Assembly (NCBI GenBank): GCA_030674185.1
Contig: JAPXFY010000026.1
Span: forward strand, 37,299,709 to 37,363,708
Reading direction: 5' to 3'
Length of the DNA stretch: 64,000 bases
Origin: Monoplex corrugatus
Taxonomy: Eukaryota; Mollusca; Gastropoda; Littorinimorpha; Ranellidae
Part shown: piece after piece, positions 44,810 to 54,960 of the stretch
How positions within the stretch are numbered: position 1 is the stretch's first letter
Layout: every line of letters starts with the position of its first letter
Translations under genes and position numbers: made by a program
Notes under the pieces: generated by a model
What the model saw: the letters and a program-made list of their open reading frames with translations, nothing else
The model's database searches: none
What the model was told of the DNA's origin: nothing

Positions 44810-45985
44810 ATGTCTTCACCTGCTTCATCTGGGGAGTCGGACACGAATCAACCCCTGGACTTGTCAGTCCATGAGCACGATCAAGGGTCTACGAGTCAAC
44901 AGCCATCTCAAGATGTCCCCCCTGCACCCTCGATTGGTCGAAAGAGGAGGAAGCGCACTCCCAAGCGCTACATGACCAGGGCTGTTTTGACAGAGCCTCA
45001 GACGCTGCAGATCCTCGAGTATCTCAAAGAGCACCCCCAGCTCTATGACAAGAGGAATACCCACTATAGAGAGGCTGCGAACAAGAAACGACTTTGGCAC
45101 GATTTGGCCAAGCAGATGGGGGTGGAATACAAGGATATTTGGAACTGGTACCGCTCGAAGCGGCAGTTGCTGAACAAGATCCGGAAGATGTTCACCAAGA
45201 GCGGTGCCCCTCCTCCCAACCTCACTGAGAACCAACAGTGGATCCTGACACACATGGGTTTTTTGATGCCCTACTGTCAGACCGTGTTTGGGAACTCCAG
45301 GGAGATGGGGATGGAGGGGACACAAGCTGAGGTGGACTCCTCCGAAGATCAGGCTGATGATGATCCTGATGAGGATGATGATGGTATTTCACCACCACCT
45401 GTGAAGCGTCGAATGGTGGCAAAGTCAGCACCTGCACCTACAGCCCCAGTGCCTCAGTGCACCAGCACTCCTGTAGCCAGGAGGAGCAACAGTCCTCTGC
45501 CAAAGTCAAAGTCCAAGACCATGGCTGCTCCACTACGTCATGACTGCTGCTCTGAGCTCATTGATGCAGTTCGAAGAAGTGAGGCAAGAGGCAACAACCA
45601 CCAGGTCCAGTTCTGGGGGTATTTGCAGTGGAGGACGTCTGCGATGTTTGGAGAGATGCGACATAAGATGGAGACAGAAGTGTTGGGTGTAGTGCAGAAA
45701 TATGTGGATGCCTTCCATGCTTCCCAAAGCTATCCACCGACCATCACTCCTCCAAGTTATGCCACTCCTCCAACACAAGCACAAACCAAACCTGGCTGCT
45801 CTTCATGGCCTGATGCAGCCTTGACCGTGCCCATGCCCAGTGACGCTCCAACGGGAGGTGAAGTGTCTGCCACTCCAGGACAGGCCACTCGCTCCTCCAC
45901 ACCTGAATGGGCTGGCCCAGATCTCCTCAACATCAGCGGCTTGGGGGATGTTGACTTCCAGATACATGCAGGAGTCTTCCAGTAG
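44810..45985 (+). CDS. Harbinger-associated MADF/Myb-like DNA-binding protein
   Basis: 391 codons from ATG 44810 (context AGAATGT); the frame is open further upstream but only without an ATG. The N-terminal ~40 residues are Ser/Pro-rich, followed by a basic patch (RKRRKRTPKR). A MADF-type domain spans about residues 60-135 (ILEYLKEHPQLYDKRNTHYR, AANKKRLWHDLAKQMGV, IWNWYRSKRQLLNK). Then come an acidic Asp/Glu tract (about 180-195), a Pro/Ser-rich linker and a C-terminal helical region. The second protein of PIF/Harbinger elements binds subterminal DNA and brings the transposase into the nucleus; I infer that role here. It converges on the transposase gene, and AATAAA at 46084 is a plausible poly(A) signal. 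No breaks are seen. Confidence 0.88.
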   Translation: MSSPASSGESDTNQPLDLSVHEHDQGSTSQQPSQDVPPAPSIGRKRRKRTPKRYMTRAVLTEPQTLQILEYLKEHPQLYDKRNTHYREAANKKRLWHDLAKQMGVEYKDIWNWYRSKRQLLNKIRKMFTKSGAPPPNLTENQQWILTHMGFLMPYCQTVFGNSREMGMEGTQAEVDSSEDQADDDPDEDDDGISPPPVKRRMVAKSAPAPTAPVPQCTSTPVARRSNSPLPKSKSKTMAAPLRHDCCSELIDAVRRSEARGNNHQVQFWGYLQWRTSAMFGEMRHKMETEVLGVVQKYVDAFHASQSYPPTITPPSYATPPTQAQTKPGCSSWPDAALTVPMPSDAPTGGEVSATPGQATRSSTPEWAGPDLLNISGLGDVDFQIHAGVFQ

Positions 45986-46489
45986 CAGGAAGACTCCACT
46001 GCTCCACTGCTTTTCAAAATACACACACACACACACACCCACAAGCAAGAGAGAGAGAGAGAGTGGTTCTATCACTAAATGCAATAAAGTTTCTGTATAT
46101 TTGGCACTCCATAGCATGCAAGCAATGCACAAACCTCGGAAGGTCAAACAGAAACGCAGACAGATGTAAATGAACCATGATATTAAAGTTCAATTTTGGT
46201 CCATTTTTACATTTAAAAACACATACAGACACCAGACCAATGCAGAAGGGACGCTCAGTCACAAACTTTAATCGTCGAAAATAAACGTAAAGAAAATAAC
46301 CATGTGGCTTTAGTAGCAACCCTGCATGCAACTGAGGTCTTAAAAAAAAATAGAGAGAGAGAGGGAGAGTGAGCCTACTGAAGTGCCTGGATTGAAGCAA
46401 TGGGTTAATTGTTTGGGGGAGGGAGGCACAGACAGAGATAAAGAGAGAGAGTTGATTATTATTAAAGTTTTCGTGGTCCTGAAGAGGAC
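45986..46489. other. Intergenic region between the Harbinger genes
   Basis: Contains (CA)n at 46019-46038, GA runs at 46048-46062 and 46350-46370, and AATAAA at 46084-46089 for the plus-strand gene. On the minus strand ATTAAA at about 46265 is possible but lies upstream of the transposase stop on the coding strand's far side, so the transposase poly(A) signal is unresolved. Confidence 0.6.
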
Positions 46490-47884
46490 CTATATGTAGA
46501 CAGGATGCTTGATACTACCAAGATCAATCAGACTCATCAGTGTCAGACCAAGGTCGAACGGGGGCGCAGGAGGCTCTGGCTGTGGGTTTCGGACCTGTGC
46601 TCTGTCCCACTGCCATGGCACGATGCCTTGAGGACTGCCAAAGAAGTTTGTGAGATTGATTCTCACCTGGAGTGCTTCATTGGTTGCACGTCGAGGACCA
46701 GGCTGGGTGACTTCAGGCCAGATGATGTGGTCCCTCCACTTGCCCCTGATGACTACGTGGTTGTTGTCCTCCCGGTCAAAGACATGACGTTCTGGTGGGA
46801 CCCTTGACAACATGATGTTGTGCAGTACAACAGTGCAGTTGATCACACTGCGTACAGTTCTAGGCCCCAACTCCAGGACCTTGAGGAGGCAGCGGAATCT
46901 GGTTGCCAGGAAACCAAATGCATTCTCCACTACCCTGCGTGCTCTGGAAAGACGGTAGTTGAATATCAACTCCTTGGGTTCCAGATTCCTCCTGGAGTAG
47001 GGCTTGACGCAGTAGGTCTTGCTTGGGAATGCATCATCTGCCACCATGAAGTATGGTACCAGAACGTCGTCCTCTGGGTCATCAGTGAGGGGGCTTGGAG
47101 GAGGAAGATTCATCTCGTCATCATCCAGACGCTGTCTGAAGGGGCAATCTCCAAAGATTTGGGCATCCCCCATGCAGCCTTTGGCTCCAGACTCAGTCCA
47201 CAAGAAGCGGTATTCTGCATCAACAAGCGCCAGGAATGGGATGGAGAAGAAGCCCTTGTAATTGTAGTACTCGCTGCCTGAGTTGTAGGGCTTGTGAATG
47301 GACACGTGCTTTCCATCAATGGCTCCAATGCAATGGGGCATGTTCCACCTCTCCCAGAACTGGGCTGCCTTGGCCTTCCATCCGTCAGCATCGAGCCCCC
47401 TTGGAAAGGCTTCAGGTCTCAGAGCATCCACAATGGCATCGCAAACTTCAGGCAGGAAACGACAGATCGAGGACATGCCCACTGCAAAGGCATAGCTCAG
47501 TGACCTGTAGTTATCACCTACTGCCAGGAAACGCAGGGTCACTGCCAGTCCAGGCTCCAGGGCCAGCCTGAAAGTCGTGTCTTGCTTTGTCAGGGCTGGG
47601 GTGATGAGATCAAGAATCTCAAAGAAGACTTGAGGAGGCATGCGTGTGTAGTTCCTGAAGAGTTCAATGTCACGATCACGCATCTCAGCATCCAGGAGGG
47701 TGTAGTAGTGTCCCAGAGCCCTCCTCCTCTCCTCCAACAGGTAGGGTCGGACCCAGAAACGCCTTCTTGCTTGTTGTCGTCTCCGGTGGACTCGAGGGCC
47801 TTGTTCTTGATCTTGGTCTTGGTCTTGGCCTTGATCTTGGTGGTGTACATGCCTTGTGTGCCACGCAACCAGAGCAGCATACAT
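46490..47884 (-). CDS. PIF/Harbinger DDE transposase
   Basis: 464 codons from the ATG at 47884-47882 (MYAALVAWHTRH); the frame is open further upstream, but the TATA box at 47943-47950 makes this start the most likely. A Gln/Asp-rich stretch (residues 16-30) and an Arg-rich patch (RRRQQARRR) precede a helical N-terminal domain. The DDE_Tnp_4 catalytic core shows CIGAIDGKHV (Asp190), YFMVADDAFP (Asp283) and RRVVENAFGFLATRFRCL (Glu320), all intact. It would cut the element at its TIRs and insert it at TWA targets, working with the MADF protein encoded convergently. No frameshifts or missing residues were found. Confidence 0.95.
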   Translation of the reverse strand: MYAALVAWHTRHVHHQDQGQDQDQDQEQGPRVHRRRQQARRRFWVRPYLLEERRRALGHYYTLLDAEMRDRDIELFRNYTRMPPQVFFEILDLITPALTKQDTTFRLALEPGLAVTLRFLAVGDNYRSLSYAFAVGMSSICRFLPEVCDAIVDALRPEAFPRGLDADGWKAKAAQFWERWNMPHCIGAIDGKHVSIHKPYNSGSEYYNYKGFFSIPFLALVDAEYRFLWTESGAKGCMGDAQIFGDCPFRQRLDDDEMNLPPPSPLTDDPEDDVLVPYFMVADDAFPSKTYCVKPYSRRNLEPKELIFNYRLSRARRVVENAFGFLATRFRCLLKVLELGPRTVRSVINCTVVLHNIMLSRVPPERHVFDREDNNHVVIRGKWRDHIIWPEVTQPGPRRATNEALQVRINLTNFFGSPQGIVPWQWDRAQVRNPQPEPPAPPFDLGLTLMSLIDLGSIKHPVYI

Positions 47885-47942
47885 CGTGAATTCCAGCAGC
47901 AAACAAGTTGTGACGAACTGAACTGGCTTGCTGGGACACCCG

Positions 47943-47950
47943 CTTTTATA
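47943..47950 (-). promoter_or_regulatory. TATA box of the transposase gene
   Basis: The minus strand reads CTATAAAAGCGGG, about 60 bp before the ATG. It mirrors the TATA box near the other TIR. Confidence 0.65.
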
Positions 47951-47984
47951 GCCAAAAACATACTGTGTCAATCACACCAGAGTC

Positions 47985-48320
47985 AACAAACATGACTCCA
48001 GAATCATGTGGCAACACACAATCAACACACTCGACACACACCCAAAACCAACACAAGCAAACACATACGACACACACTCACATACATATCACACTGAAAA
48101 CAAAGAAAAAACAATCAACATACACATCTAGATACTTTTCGACACACATACAAACACAAACACACACACACAAACATACACACGGACCTAGACCACTTTA
48201 TTTCATAAAAATCCAAACAAGTCCAACAAAAACACGATGACTCCGGAGTTATTGCGTGTCGAGACCATTTCAATCCAAAAAATGCCAAGTCACTCATATT
48301 GGAATACTATCGCCCGCGCG
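47985..48320. other. Harbinger right subterminal region, CA-rich
   Basis: Upstream of the transposase gene and inside the right TIR. It consists of imperfect ACACA and CAAACAC simple repeats, with CTCCGGAG-type palindromic pieces near 48240. No gene. Confidence 0.7.
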
Positions 48321-48609
48321 GCCTCGCCTCGCCTCAGACTGTGGCTGGCAAGGCTCGCACGCAACCGAAAATTTTCCCGCGGTATGCAAATTGGACACGA
48401 TGGATGCAGTAGGTGCCACTTGTGTTTAAACATGTTTGAACACAAATCTCGACCACGGAGTGATCTGACCGTGCACAATCACTCAAAGCTGGCTAGGAGT
48501 GAAAGGGTCTGGTAGTGGGAATGCTACAGGATTCATCGAGAACTTTAACGAATTTTTAGGCCCAAAAACACGATCACTCCGTCATTTCGCTCATAGTGGG
48601 AAGGGGGTT
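48321..48609 (-). repeat. Right terminal inverted repeat of the Harbinger element
   Basis: The inverse complement of 44120-44400, ending ATAGTGGGAAGGGGGTT directly before TAA. Its last base pairs differ from the left end (AACCCCC against CACCCCC on the outward strand). A 3-bp insertion lies near 48548. Confidence 0.95.
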
Positions 48610-48612
48610 TAA

Positions 48613-49719
48613 GGGTAGTTGTCATGTGCACAGTGATGTGTGCACATGTTTTTTTGTGTGTCGTGTGCATGGGGTAATGTATGCACCAAATGTGGACTGT
48701 AAGCACGCGACGTCATACGTCATCCAGATGACGTCAATGTTCTCGTGACGTCACGGAGAGTAATACGTGCAACGTTGTGTGCGTACCGTGTTGTCTGATG
48801 CTCGGGACTAAAAAAGTCTGTTGAAACTCTGGAAGTTCCATGAGTGTTGTAGAAACAGGAATATTTTCTACATTGACAGGCACATGAGTGTAGAATAATG
48901 ACGAGCATTATTTACAAACCAAAAACAGGACACTAGACTAAGTGCGAAATGCATGATCCGCTATTTTAAAGGCTTGTCGGTAATAGTTGTCTTGGCAACG
49001 TAACAACTGAATATGAACGTTCAAAACCATCTCTCTAGAGTGTCAGTCTTTATTTCGTGTGTGTGACTGTATCCGAGAATAATCGATATGTTGTGTCGAC
49101 CGAAGTTTAGCAGACGAGGACTGACCCGGAAGTAAACCCTCTGTGTTTACATAATTGACGTCAGGACTTGCGCAGAAGTTTTGGGAGCACAACGGCCAGC
49201 AAACCGAAACAGAGAAGACCTGTCCAAAGAATTCTCCAACGATATCAAGATCTATACCAATATTTAACTATCATTTTACCTTGATCTACTGTGAGTGACG
49301 TCCGTGTCATCCCTGAACGACTTTCCTTCAGGATCAAGTGTCCTAATTCCAGGATTCGTCAGGTGAACCGTAACTTCCCAACGGGTTGTTACTGGTTCAA
49401 GACACGTTGATTCCTCGCAGTAGGTCTACCGTTACGAGACGTTATCCACCAGATAGACAACAACTGTTGGGGGTTCCGGACCTTCATCAGCAGACCGGCA
49501 CCCTCAAAGCAAAGTGAACCATGGCCAGGGAGCCTGGGCAGAGTACACAGTCGTCTTGACCCCCAATTTATCAGTAAGTGCTACTTTCTACTCTGTGGAA
49601 TCTATTGTTTAGGAATACATCTAGATCAAGTTCCACACGCCCATAGCGACACACAGATGTTCAGGGCCAGAGCACGCACTTAGGGTAAATAAAGAATCAC
49701 TTTAGATACAAACACGACA
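48613..49719 (+). repeat. Probable 5' LTR of a Ty3 element
   Basis: The right end is set by the primer site at 49720 (LTR end ...ACGACA); the left edge is unclear. It contains a GTCATGTGCACAG segment shared with 19319-19430, one 44-bp unit (48832-48890) of the minisatellite found at 50745-51150, and a ~128-bp core (48961-49088) repeated at 50604-50732. Confidence 0.6.
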
Positions 49720-49737
49720 TGGTGTCAGAGGTGGGAT
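49720..49737 (+). promoter_or_regulatory. Ty3 primer binding site (tRNA-Leu-like)
   Basis: TGGTGTCAGAGGTGGGAT, sharing its core with the sites at 19607 and 28398, 96 bp before the gag ATG. Confidence 0.75.
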
Positions 49738-49833
49738 TGCAACAGAGAAGATGGAAAATCAATGAGTGGTGAGAAAACTGTGACTGACTGTAAATAGAAA
49801 AAATTTACAGATCAGCGTAATTCAGTATTGGAC

Positions 49834-50603
49834 ATGACGTCGGCTTCGGAATCGTCAACAAGCCGAGAAATGAAACAGTTTATTGCCAGTGTACCAGCTC
49901 CAGCTAAACTGGATTGTGGGAGCGGGTTGCCAAACAACTGGCGAAAATTTAAAAGGCAATGGGGCAATTATTCGGTTGCAACTCGACTGAATAAAGAACA
50001 AGAATTTCAAACGGCAGTTTTTATGGTAACCATTGGCGAGGAAGCAATGGACATTTATCAAGGTTTTAGCTTTGATAGTGAAGCAAACAGCAAACATTTA
50101 GCGAAAATAATAGAAAAATTTCAAGATTTCTGTGTGGGTGAAACAAACGAAGCGTTTGAAGCATACAAGTTTCAATACAGAAAACAAGAAACTTCAGAAT
50201 CAATCGAAGCTTTCATCTCAGCTCTTCGCCAGTTAGCTAAACAGTGCAACTTTGGACAACAGGAAGACAAAATAATTCAAAACCAGGTCGTCATGGGACT
50301 GAGAGACGAGGTTCTCAGAGAGAAAATGCTGGAAGATAAATATAACATCTTGACTTAGACAAATGCCTTGAGTATTGGTAGAGTTCATGAGACTTCCAGG
50401 CAGCAGGCACATGTAATGACAAGTCAGGAACATATGCCAATTAACAGAATTCCAGCAAGGTATAGGAAAAATCAGCCAGAAAAATTGAAAACTGGATCAT
50501 TTAGTCCTCGAGAACACAAGAAGTGCACACGTTGTGGCAAAAGTCCAATGCATGGAAGAAAGGACTGCCCAGCCAAAGACGCAGACTGCCACAAATGTTT
50601 TCA
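49834..50603 (+). pseudogene. Ty3/gypsy gag, truncated
   Basis: Starts at ATG 49834 and reads as a Gag closely related to the one at 28511 (KQFIASVPAPAKLD, NNWRKFKRQWGNY, FCVGETNEAFEAYKF, LRQLAKQCNFGQQEDKII). A frameshift near 50340 stops the main frame at 50358. The shifted frame continues with RVHETSRQQAHVMTSQE and one CCHC knuckle (CTRCGKSPMHGRKDCPAKDA). The second knuckle breaks at CHKC, exactly where an LTR-like core begins (50604). Protease, RT and integrase are gone. Confidence 0.85.
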
Positions 50604-50735
50604 CTATTTTAAAGGCTTGTGGGTAATAGTTGTCTTGGCAACGTAACAACTGAATACCAACGTTCAAAACCATCTCTCTAGAGTGTCAGTCTTTATTTCG
50701 TATGCGTGACTGTATCCGAGAATAATCGATACCAA
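50604..50735 (+). repeat. LTR core segment, second copy
   Basis: Matches 48961-49088 over ~128 bp with about five differences (shared GGTAATAGTTGTCTTGGCAA, CTCTAGAGTGTCAGTCTTTA, CCGAGAATAATCGATA). Its position after the broken gag suggests a 3' LTR piece left by internal deletion. Confidence 0.8.
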
Positions 50736-50739
50736 CATG

Positions 50740-51155
50740 ACAATGAGTAGTGAGGAAACAAGAATATTTTCTACACTGACAGATACATGAGTGGTGTGTG
50801 GAAACAGGAATATTTTTCTACATTGACAGGCACATGAGTGGTGTGGAAAAAGGAGTATTTTCTACATTGATAAACACATGAGTGATGTGGAAAAAGGAAT
50901 ATTTTCTACATTGACAGACACACGAGTGTTGTGGAAACAGGAATATTTTCTACATTGACAGGCACATGAGTAGTGAGGAAACAAGAATATTTTCTACATT
51001 AACAGGCACACGAGTGTTGTGGAAACAGGAATATTTTCTACATTGACAGACCAATGAGTGGTGTGGAAACAAGAATATATTCCACATTGACAGGTACATG
51101 AGTGGTGTGGAAACAGGAACATTTTCTACACTGACAGGTACAGGAGTGGTGTTGA
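50740..51155. repeat. 44-bp tandem repeat, about 9 copies
   Basis: Units share GAGTGGTGTGGAAACAGGAA and TATTTTCTACATTGACAGGC. One unit lies inside the upstream LTR at 48832-48890, so the array is LTR-derived. Confidence 0.9.
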
Positions 51156-51416
51156 AAGAGGAACAGGAAGAGAAGAAAAAGGAGTAGAAAAAGAAAAGAA
51201 GAAAAAGGGGAGAAGAGAAAAAAACGTTAATGTGAAGGTGCGTGGTTATGAATGTTGTATGTGTGATGTGTGAAAGTTAATAGTAATAAATGTAAAAAAA
51301 AAATTTAATATCGTGATCTGTTTAGTGCCATTGGTTGAAAGGAGTGCGTGCGGTTGCGTGACGGACGAATGCTTTTTGCATGTTTTGATTGCGTGAACAT
51401 GTAAGAAGCATGACAT

Positions 51417-51434
51417 TGGTGACCCTAACTAAAG
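51417..51434 (+). promoter_or_regulatory. Possible primer binding site of another Ty3 element
   Basis: TGGTGACCCTAACTAAAG follows an LTR-like ...ATGACAT end and precedes the gag at 51681. TGGTGACCC starts are common primer sites in the Ty3 group whose Gag has this type of domain. Confidence 0.5.
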
Positions 51435-51680
51435 AACAGGTTTAAATTTTGATTTGTGCCCCTCTCACAGTTGTTTGATTTCTGTTTCTTTTTGTGCAGT
51501 TGTTTCACTAGATACTGATCTCCATTTCAAAATGATGATTGTTGCAAAGCCACTGTTTGCTTCATTCATTGTGCTTTATCTTTTGTCATAGGTGACCTTA
51601 GAGTTTGTGCATTTGTTTGTGTGTTACTTTTCTGACATTTTTTTTTCTTTTTGACAATCTTGTTTGCCCCAGAAAGTAAA

Positions 51681-52990
51681 AATGGATAACTTTGATATTT
51701 TGAACAAGCTCAGCACTTGCAATTTTCTGGGGAACAAGTAAATAACTATATCCAACAATGTATTGAGCTTGCAGAAAGACAGAGAGAGAGAGGGGAAAGT
51801 GAAAAACAAAGAGAATATGATAAAAAAAACAAAGAGAGCATGAAGAAAAAGAGAACATGAAAAAGAAATAAAGGAAATAGAAGATAGTAAGGAAGGATGT
51901 AACTTTAAGTTGCATCAACTGGAATTGGAAGCAGAGATAGAATTAGAGAGATTGAAATTCCAAAAAGAAACCAAATATTTGCCCTCTGAAACTTCTTCCA
52001 ATAGTTCTCAGCCCAAGACCTCCTATATCCCAAAACTTCCTCCGTTTGATGAACATAGGGACGACATAGATTCGTTTCTTTTTCGTTTCGAGAGTCATGC
52101 GACTTCTTGCGGTTGGCCTCAGGAAAAATGGACTCTTTACATCGCATCACTCTTTAAAGGAAGTGCGTTAGTACTATACCATATCCTTGCGGCAAAAGGA
52201 CTGACTTGTATCAGTTGAGAGAGGAACTTCTGAACAAATTTCAATGTACCGCCGAGGGTTTCCTTGAGTCCGTCCTGAGAAAGGTGAATCTTTCCCATCA
52301 TTTCTGATAAGAATATCTCATTATTTAGACCGATGGATCGATCTGTCAAAGACAAAAGAACTTTTGAGGGCATTCGCGATCTTTTTCTCAGAAGCAAATC
52401 CTCCAGAGTGTTTCAAAGGATTTAGCTGTATTCCTTAAAGATCAATCAAAAATGCTGAAGAAATGTGCGAATTAGCGGATCAGTATCGCTCAGCTCACCT
52501 GGAAAAAGTGGTTGCAAAAAGTGGACATACTCAACCAGTCTTAAGTGGAAATGTGAGCTCATCGGTCGAACCTCAACAATACACAAGAAGTAGCAAATAC
52601 CAGTACGGAAATCGTGGTATGGGCTCTTGCTTTACACGCGGTAACTTTGGTCGAGGATGTTTTCAAAATTCGGGCCCGTATCAGCAAAACTCCCATACCT
52701 CCACACAAAGTAGTCGAGGGAATTTTTCTTCTTACAATCAAAAAGACAGTTCACCACATGGCAGTTTCGCAAACAAGACCACCGGGTACCCATCTGTACA
52801 AAGGGGCAACTACCAACCCGTCATGCGTGGAAGTAGAGTAGGTAGAGGTAAAAGCTTTTCACAGCCATCACAATACTGGCCCAATACAGACATTTCTTGC
52901 TGGCACTGTGGTTGTGTTTCACAGACGAAACACCTGTCGTTACATTGGCTCAAATGCAAATGTAGCCTCACAGACTGATGATGTAAAAGA
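51681..52990 (+). pseudogene. Ty3/gypsy gag with SCAN-like capsid region, decayed
   Basis: Begins near an ATG (MDNFDILNK) and passes through a coiled, charged region (QQCIELAERQRERE). The capsid-like part then reads YIPKLPPFDEHRDDIDSFLF, RFESHATSCGWPQEKW and LYIASLFKGSALVLY (51910-52218). The pattern P-F-----D-----RFE-----W----W----L---L-G-A is the SCAN-like Gag of a Ty3 lineage found in animals. A later part (CELADQYRSAH, 52463) and a damaged zinc knuckle (ISCWHCGCV, 52890) follow in other frames. There are several frameshifts. Confidence 0.75.
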
Positions 52991-53274
52991 GCACTCTGAT
53001 CAGAATGTGACTTTGCATGTTGATGATGAAAATGTAATGGCAGTGAATGTAGCTTCACATAGGGTGAGTGACAATAATGTTACACAGGAGGAGGGACATC
53101 AGACCTTAGTTTCACAGGCATCTACTGCTGGATTGAGCGTAGAGACATGCAGTGTAAACGGGTATGATGCTACTCTTCTGAGAGATACAAGCTGTACTAC
53201 AGCAGGGCTCAAGAAGTCTCTGGTGCGACCAGAGCAATACACAGGTGAAACACAGACATGCCGTTTTAGTTTGG

Positions 53275-53445
53275 GTTTTTTTTTTCGGGGGCAGAATTGA
53301 AAGATTTCCTGTAGCAAACATTGAAGTCTCAACCACCTATTTTGCAGGAACACTTGTGGCCTGTGTCATTGAAGAACCAGTCACTGATTTAATACTAGGT
53401 AATTTGCCTGGGATAGCAACTGTGCACGGGGTCAGGGAGGAACAT
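53275..53445 (+). pseudogene. Ty3 aspartic protease remnant
   Basis: RIERFPVANIEVSTTYFAGT followed by LVACVIEEPVTDLILGNLPG fits the C-terminal half of the retropepsin in this lineage. The catalytic DSG motif is not visible upstream, where a T8/G run (53277-53290) coincides with a frame change. Confidence 0.65.
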
Positions 53446-53504
53446 TTGTTCCATGCAATGTATCTACTAGGCAACAGGCTAGACAGCAGTCAGGTGCCAA
53501 ACCT

Positions 53505-53925
53505 TTGCCAACCCCTAACATTCCCTCCATTGATGTATCCTCCTCAGAACTCATACACTTACAACAAACAGATGAATCTCTGGCAGCTCTGTATAAAGAT
53601 GCACTTTCCCATGTACCACTCAACTGTGACAGGCCATGCTTTGTCAAAGACGAGGGAATACTCTACCGTATTTTCCCAAAGAATGGGTCAATCACAAAAC
53701 AAATCGTTTTTCCTTCGTCTCTGAGATGTACGGTCTTGCAGACAGCACATGACGCTATGTTTGCAGGTCACTGTGGAACCACGAGAACTCTACTTCTTTC
53801 TTTTGGCCAGGCATTTCGAAGTCAGTTGCGGAATACTGCCGTTCTTGTGACATTTGCCAAAAAACAATCCCCAATCTCAAAAGGTCGCATTCCCGCAGTT
53901 CCATTGTGTCATATGCCAGTCATTT
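53505..53925 (+). pseudogene. Ty3 integrase-type H2C2 zinc-domain region
   Basis: HLQQTDESLAALYKDAL, DEGILYRIF and HDAMFAGHCGTTRT (about 53747) are followed, in another frame, by FFWPGISKSVAEYCRSCDIC and QKT, the second half of the HHCC zinc domain. The element is interrupted at about 53926 by LINE copy C. The part from 53791 is duplicated at 57226. Confidence 0.8.
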
Positions 53926-54888
53926 CAATTCATATTGCTTATAGCCCAGCCGACCACTACAGCCATATCAGGGCTAACACCACGTCAAAAGAAAAGAACA
54001 ACCCGTCAAGATAAAAAAAACAACAACAGTTAAAAACCATGCTCACCGTCAACCTTGCAAATCTAAAATGCCATTAAAGAAAAACACGTAAAATTACATC
54101 GAGTGAAATCTATTGATCTCTTGTAAAAACTGGAAAATTGCATCAGGAGGGACGTCTCGGAACAGCTCCTTTAAGAAATCTGCCGTGTAGTGCTTTTGTC
54201 TTACATCGTACAAATCCCAGCAATTGAGGAGGAGGTGTTGGATGCTCAACAGCTCATCACACGGTATACACCATGGTGCTTCTTCATTTTTCAAAAGGTA
54301 CGAGTGAGTATAGGATGTGTGACTCGTGTGTAACCGACATAACACTGTCTCTTTCTTACAGTTTCCTGCAGCAGATGGGAGAATTTCTGTCAGGTTAGGG
54401 CGGATTTGTAAAAGTTTGTTATCTGTCTGTTTATTCCAATTCTCCTACCACAGATTTCTGACGTAACTGTGTACTTTCGATTTGACATCTGTGTAAGGGA
54501 TCAAGAACTTAGACATCTTTGTCACTGTAGCCTTCTTGGCCAGGTAGTCAGCCTTTTCATTGCCTCCAATACCAACATGGCCAGGAATCCAGGCAAAAAC
54601 AATCTTGTAACCTTCATTTGCAGGATTAGAATACAGTTCAAAGAACTTCACACAAGTTCAGGGTGACTAATGTTTTGGCAAGCGATTGCCTGCAAAGCAG
54701 AAAGGGAGTCAGAAAAAATTAGAAACTCTCGTGTCTGGATTGGGACACCATTTTAGTGCCAAAACCACAGCAGTCAGTTCAGCAGTGTAAACAGAACTTT
54801 CAGATGGAATACGTTTTGAAAATGCTCCATTGGGAATCTCGGAGCAGAAAGCAGCGGCAGCAACATCTTCATCACACTTGGACCCATC
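53791..54888. repeat. Direct repeat, left copy (1.1 kb) flanking the Rep insert
   Basis: 1098 bp that recur at 57226-58325. By eye the copies differ at only about four places (one-base insertion near 57427, T/A at about 54029, C/T at about 54682, one-base insertion near 58165), i.e. ~99.6% identity. The repeat contains the end of the Ty3 integrase fragment and the 3' part of a Jockey-type LINE, so it is host transposon DNA and not an LTR. Confidence 0.95.
53926..54888 (-). mobile_element. Jockey-type LINE copy C (interrupted)
   Basis: 3' tail with AATTC motif at 53926-53936, conserved tail motif at 53941-53985, CIPCDELLSIQHL region at 54240-54280, then the RNase H part up to 54888, where it is cut by the Rep insert. 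In the right-hand repeat the same LINE continues to 58683. Confidence 0.9.
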
Positions 54889-54960
54889 TCGTGGGCCGAT
54901 CTTAAGCAGGGGAGATAACTTAACATACGAGTCTGATGCGATTTTAGAAAGGAAAAGGAG

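Larger units (their letters stand above)
44120..48609. mobile_element. PIF/Harbinger DNA transposon, complete and apparently intact
   Basis: 4490 bp bounded by TAA at 44117-44119 and 48610-48612, the 3-bp TWA target duplication typical of this superfamily. Terminal inverted repeats of ~281 and ~289 bp (44120-44400, 48321-48609) are nearly identical, with a 3-bp indel, one or two terminal mismatches and few others. Inside are two convergent intact genes: a MADF/Myb-like DNA-binding protein (plus) and a DDE transposase (minus), each with a TATA box near its own TIR. The near-identity of the TIRs and the open genes argue for recent transposition. Confidence 0.95.

Noticed and set aside
45757..46400. 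Minus-strand frames over the end of the MADF gene and the CA/GA tracts
   Set aside because: Antisense shadows extended by microsatellites; the real genes are the convergent MADF protein and transposase.
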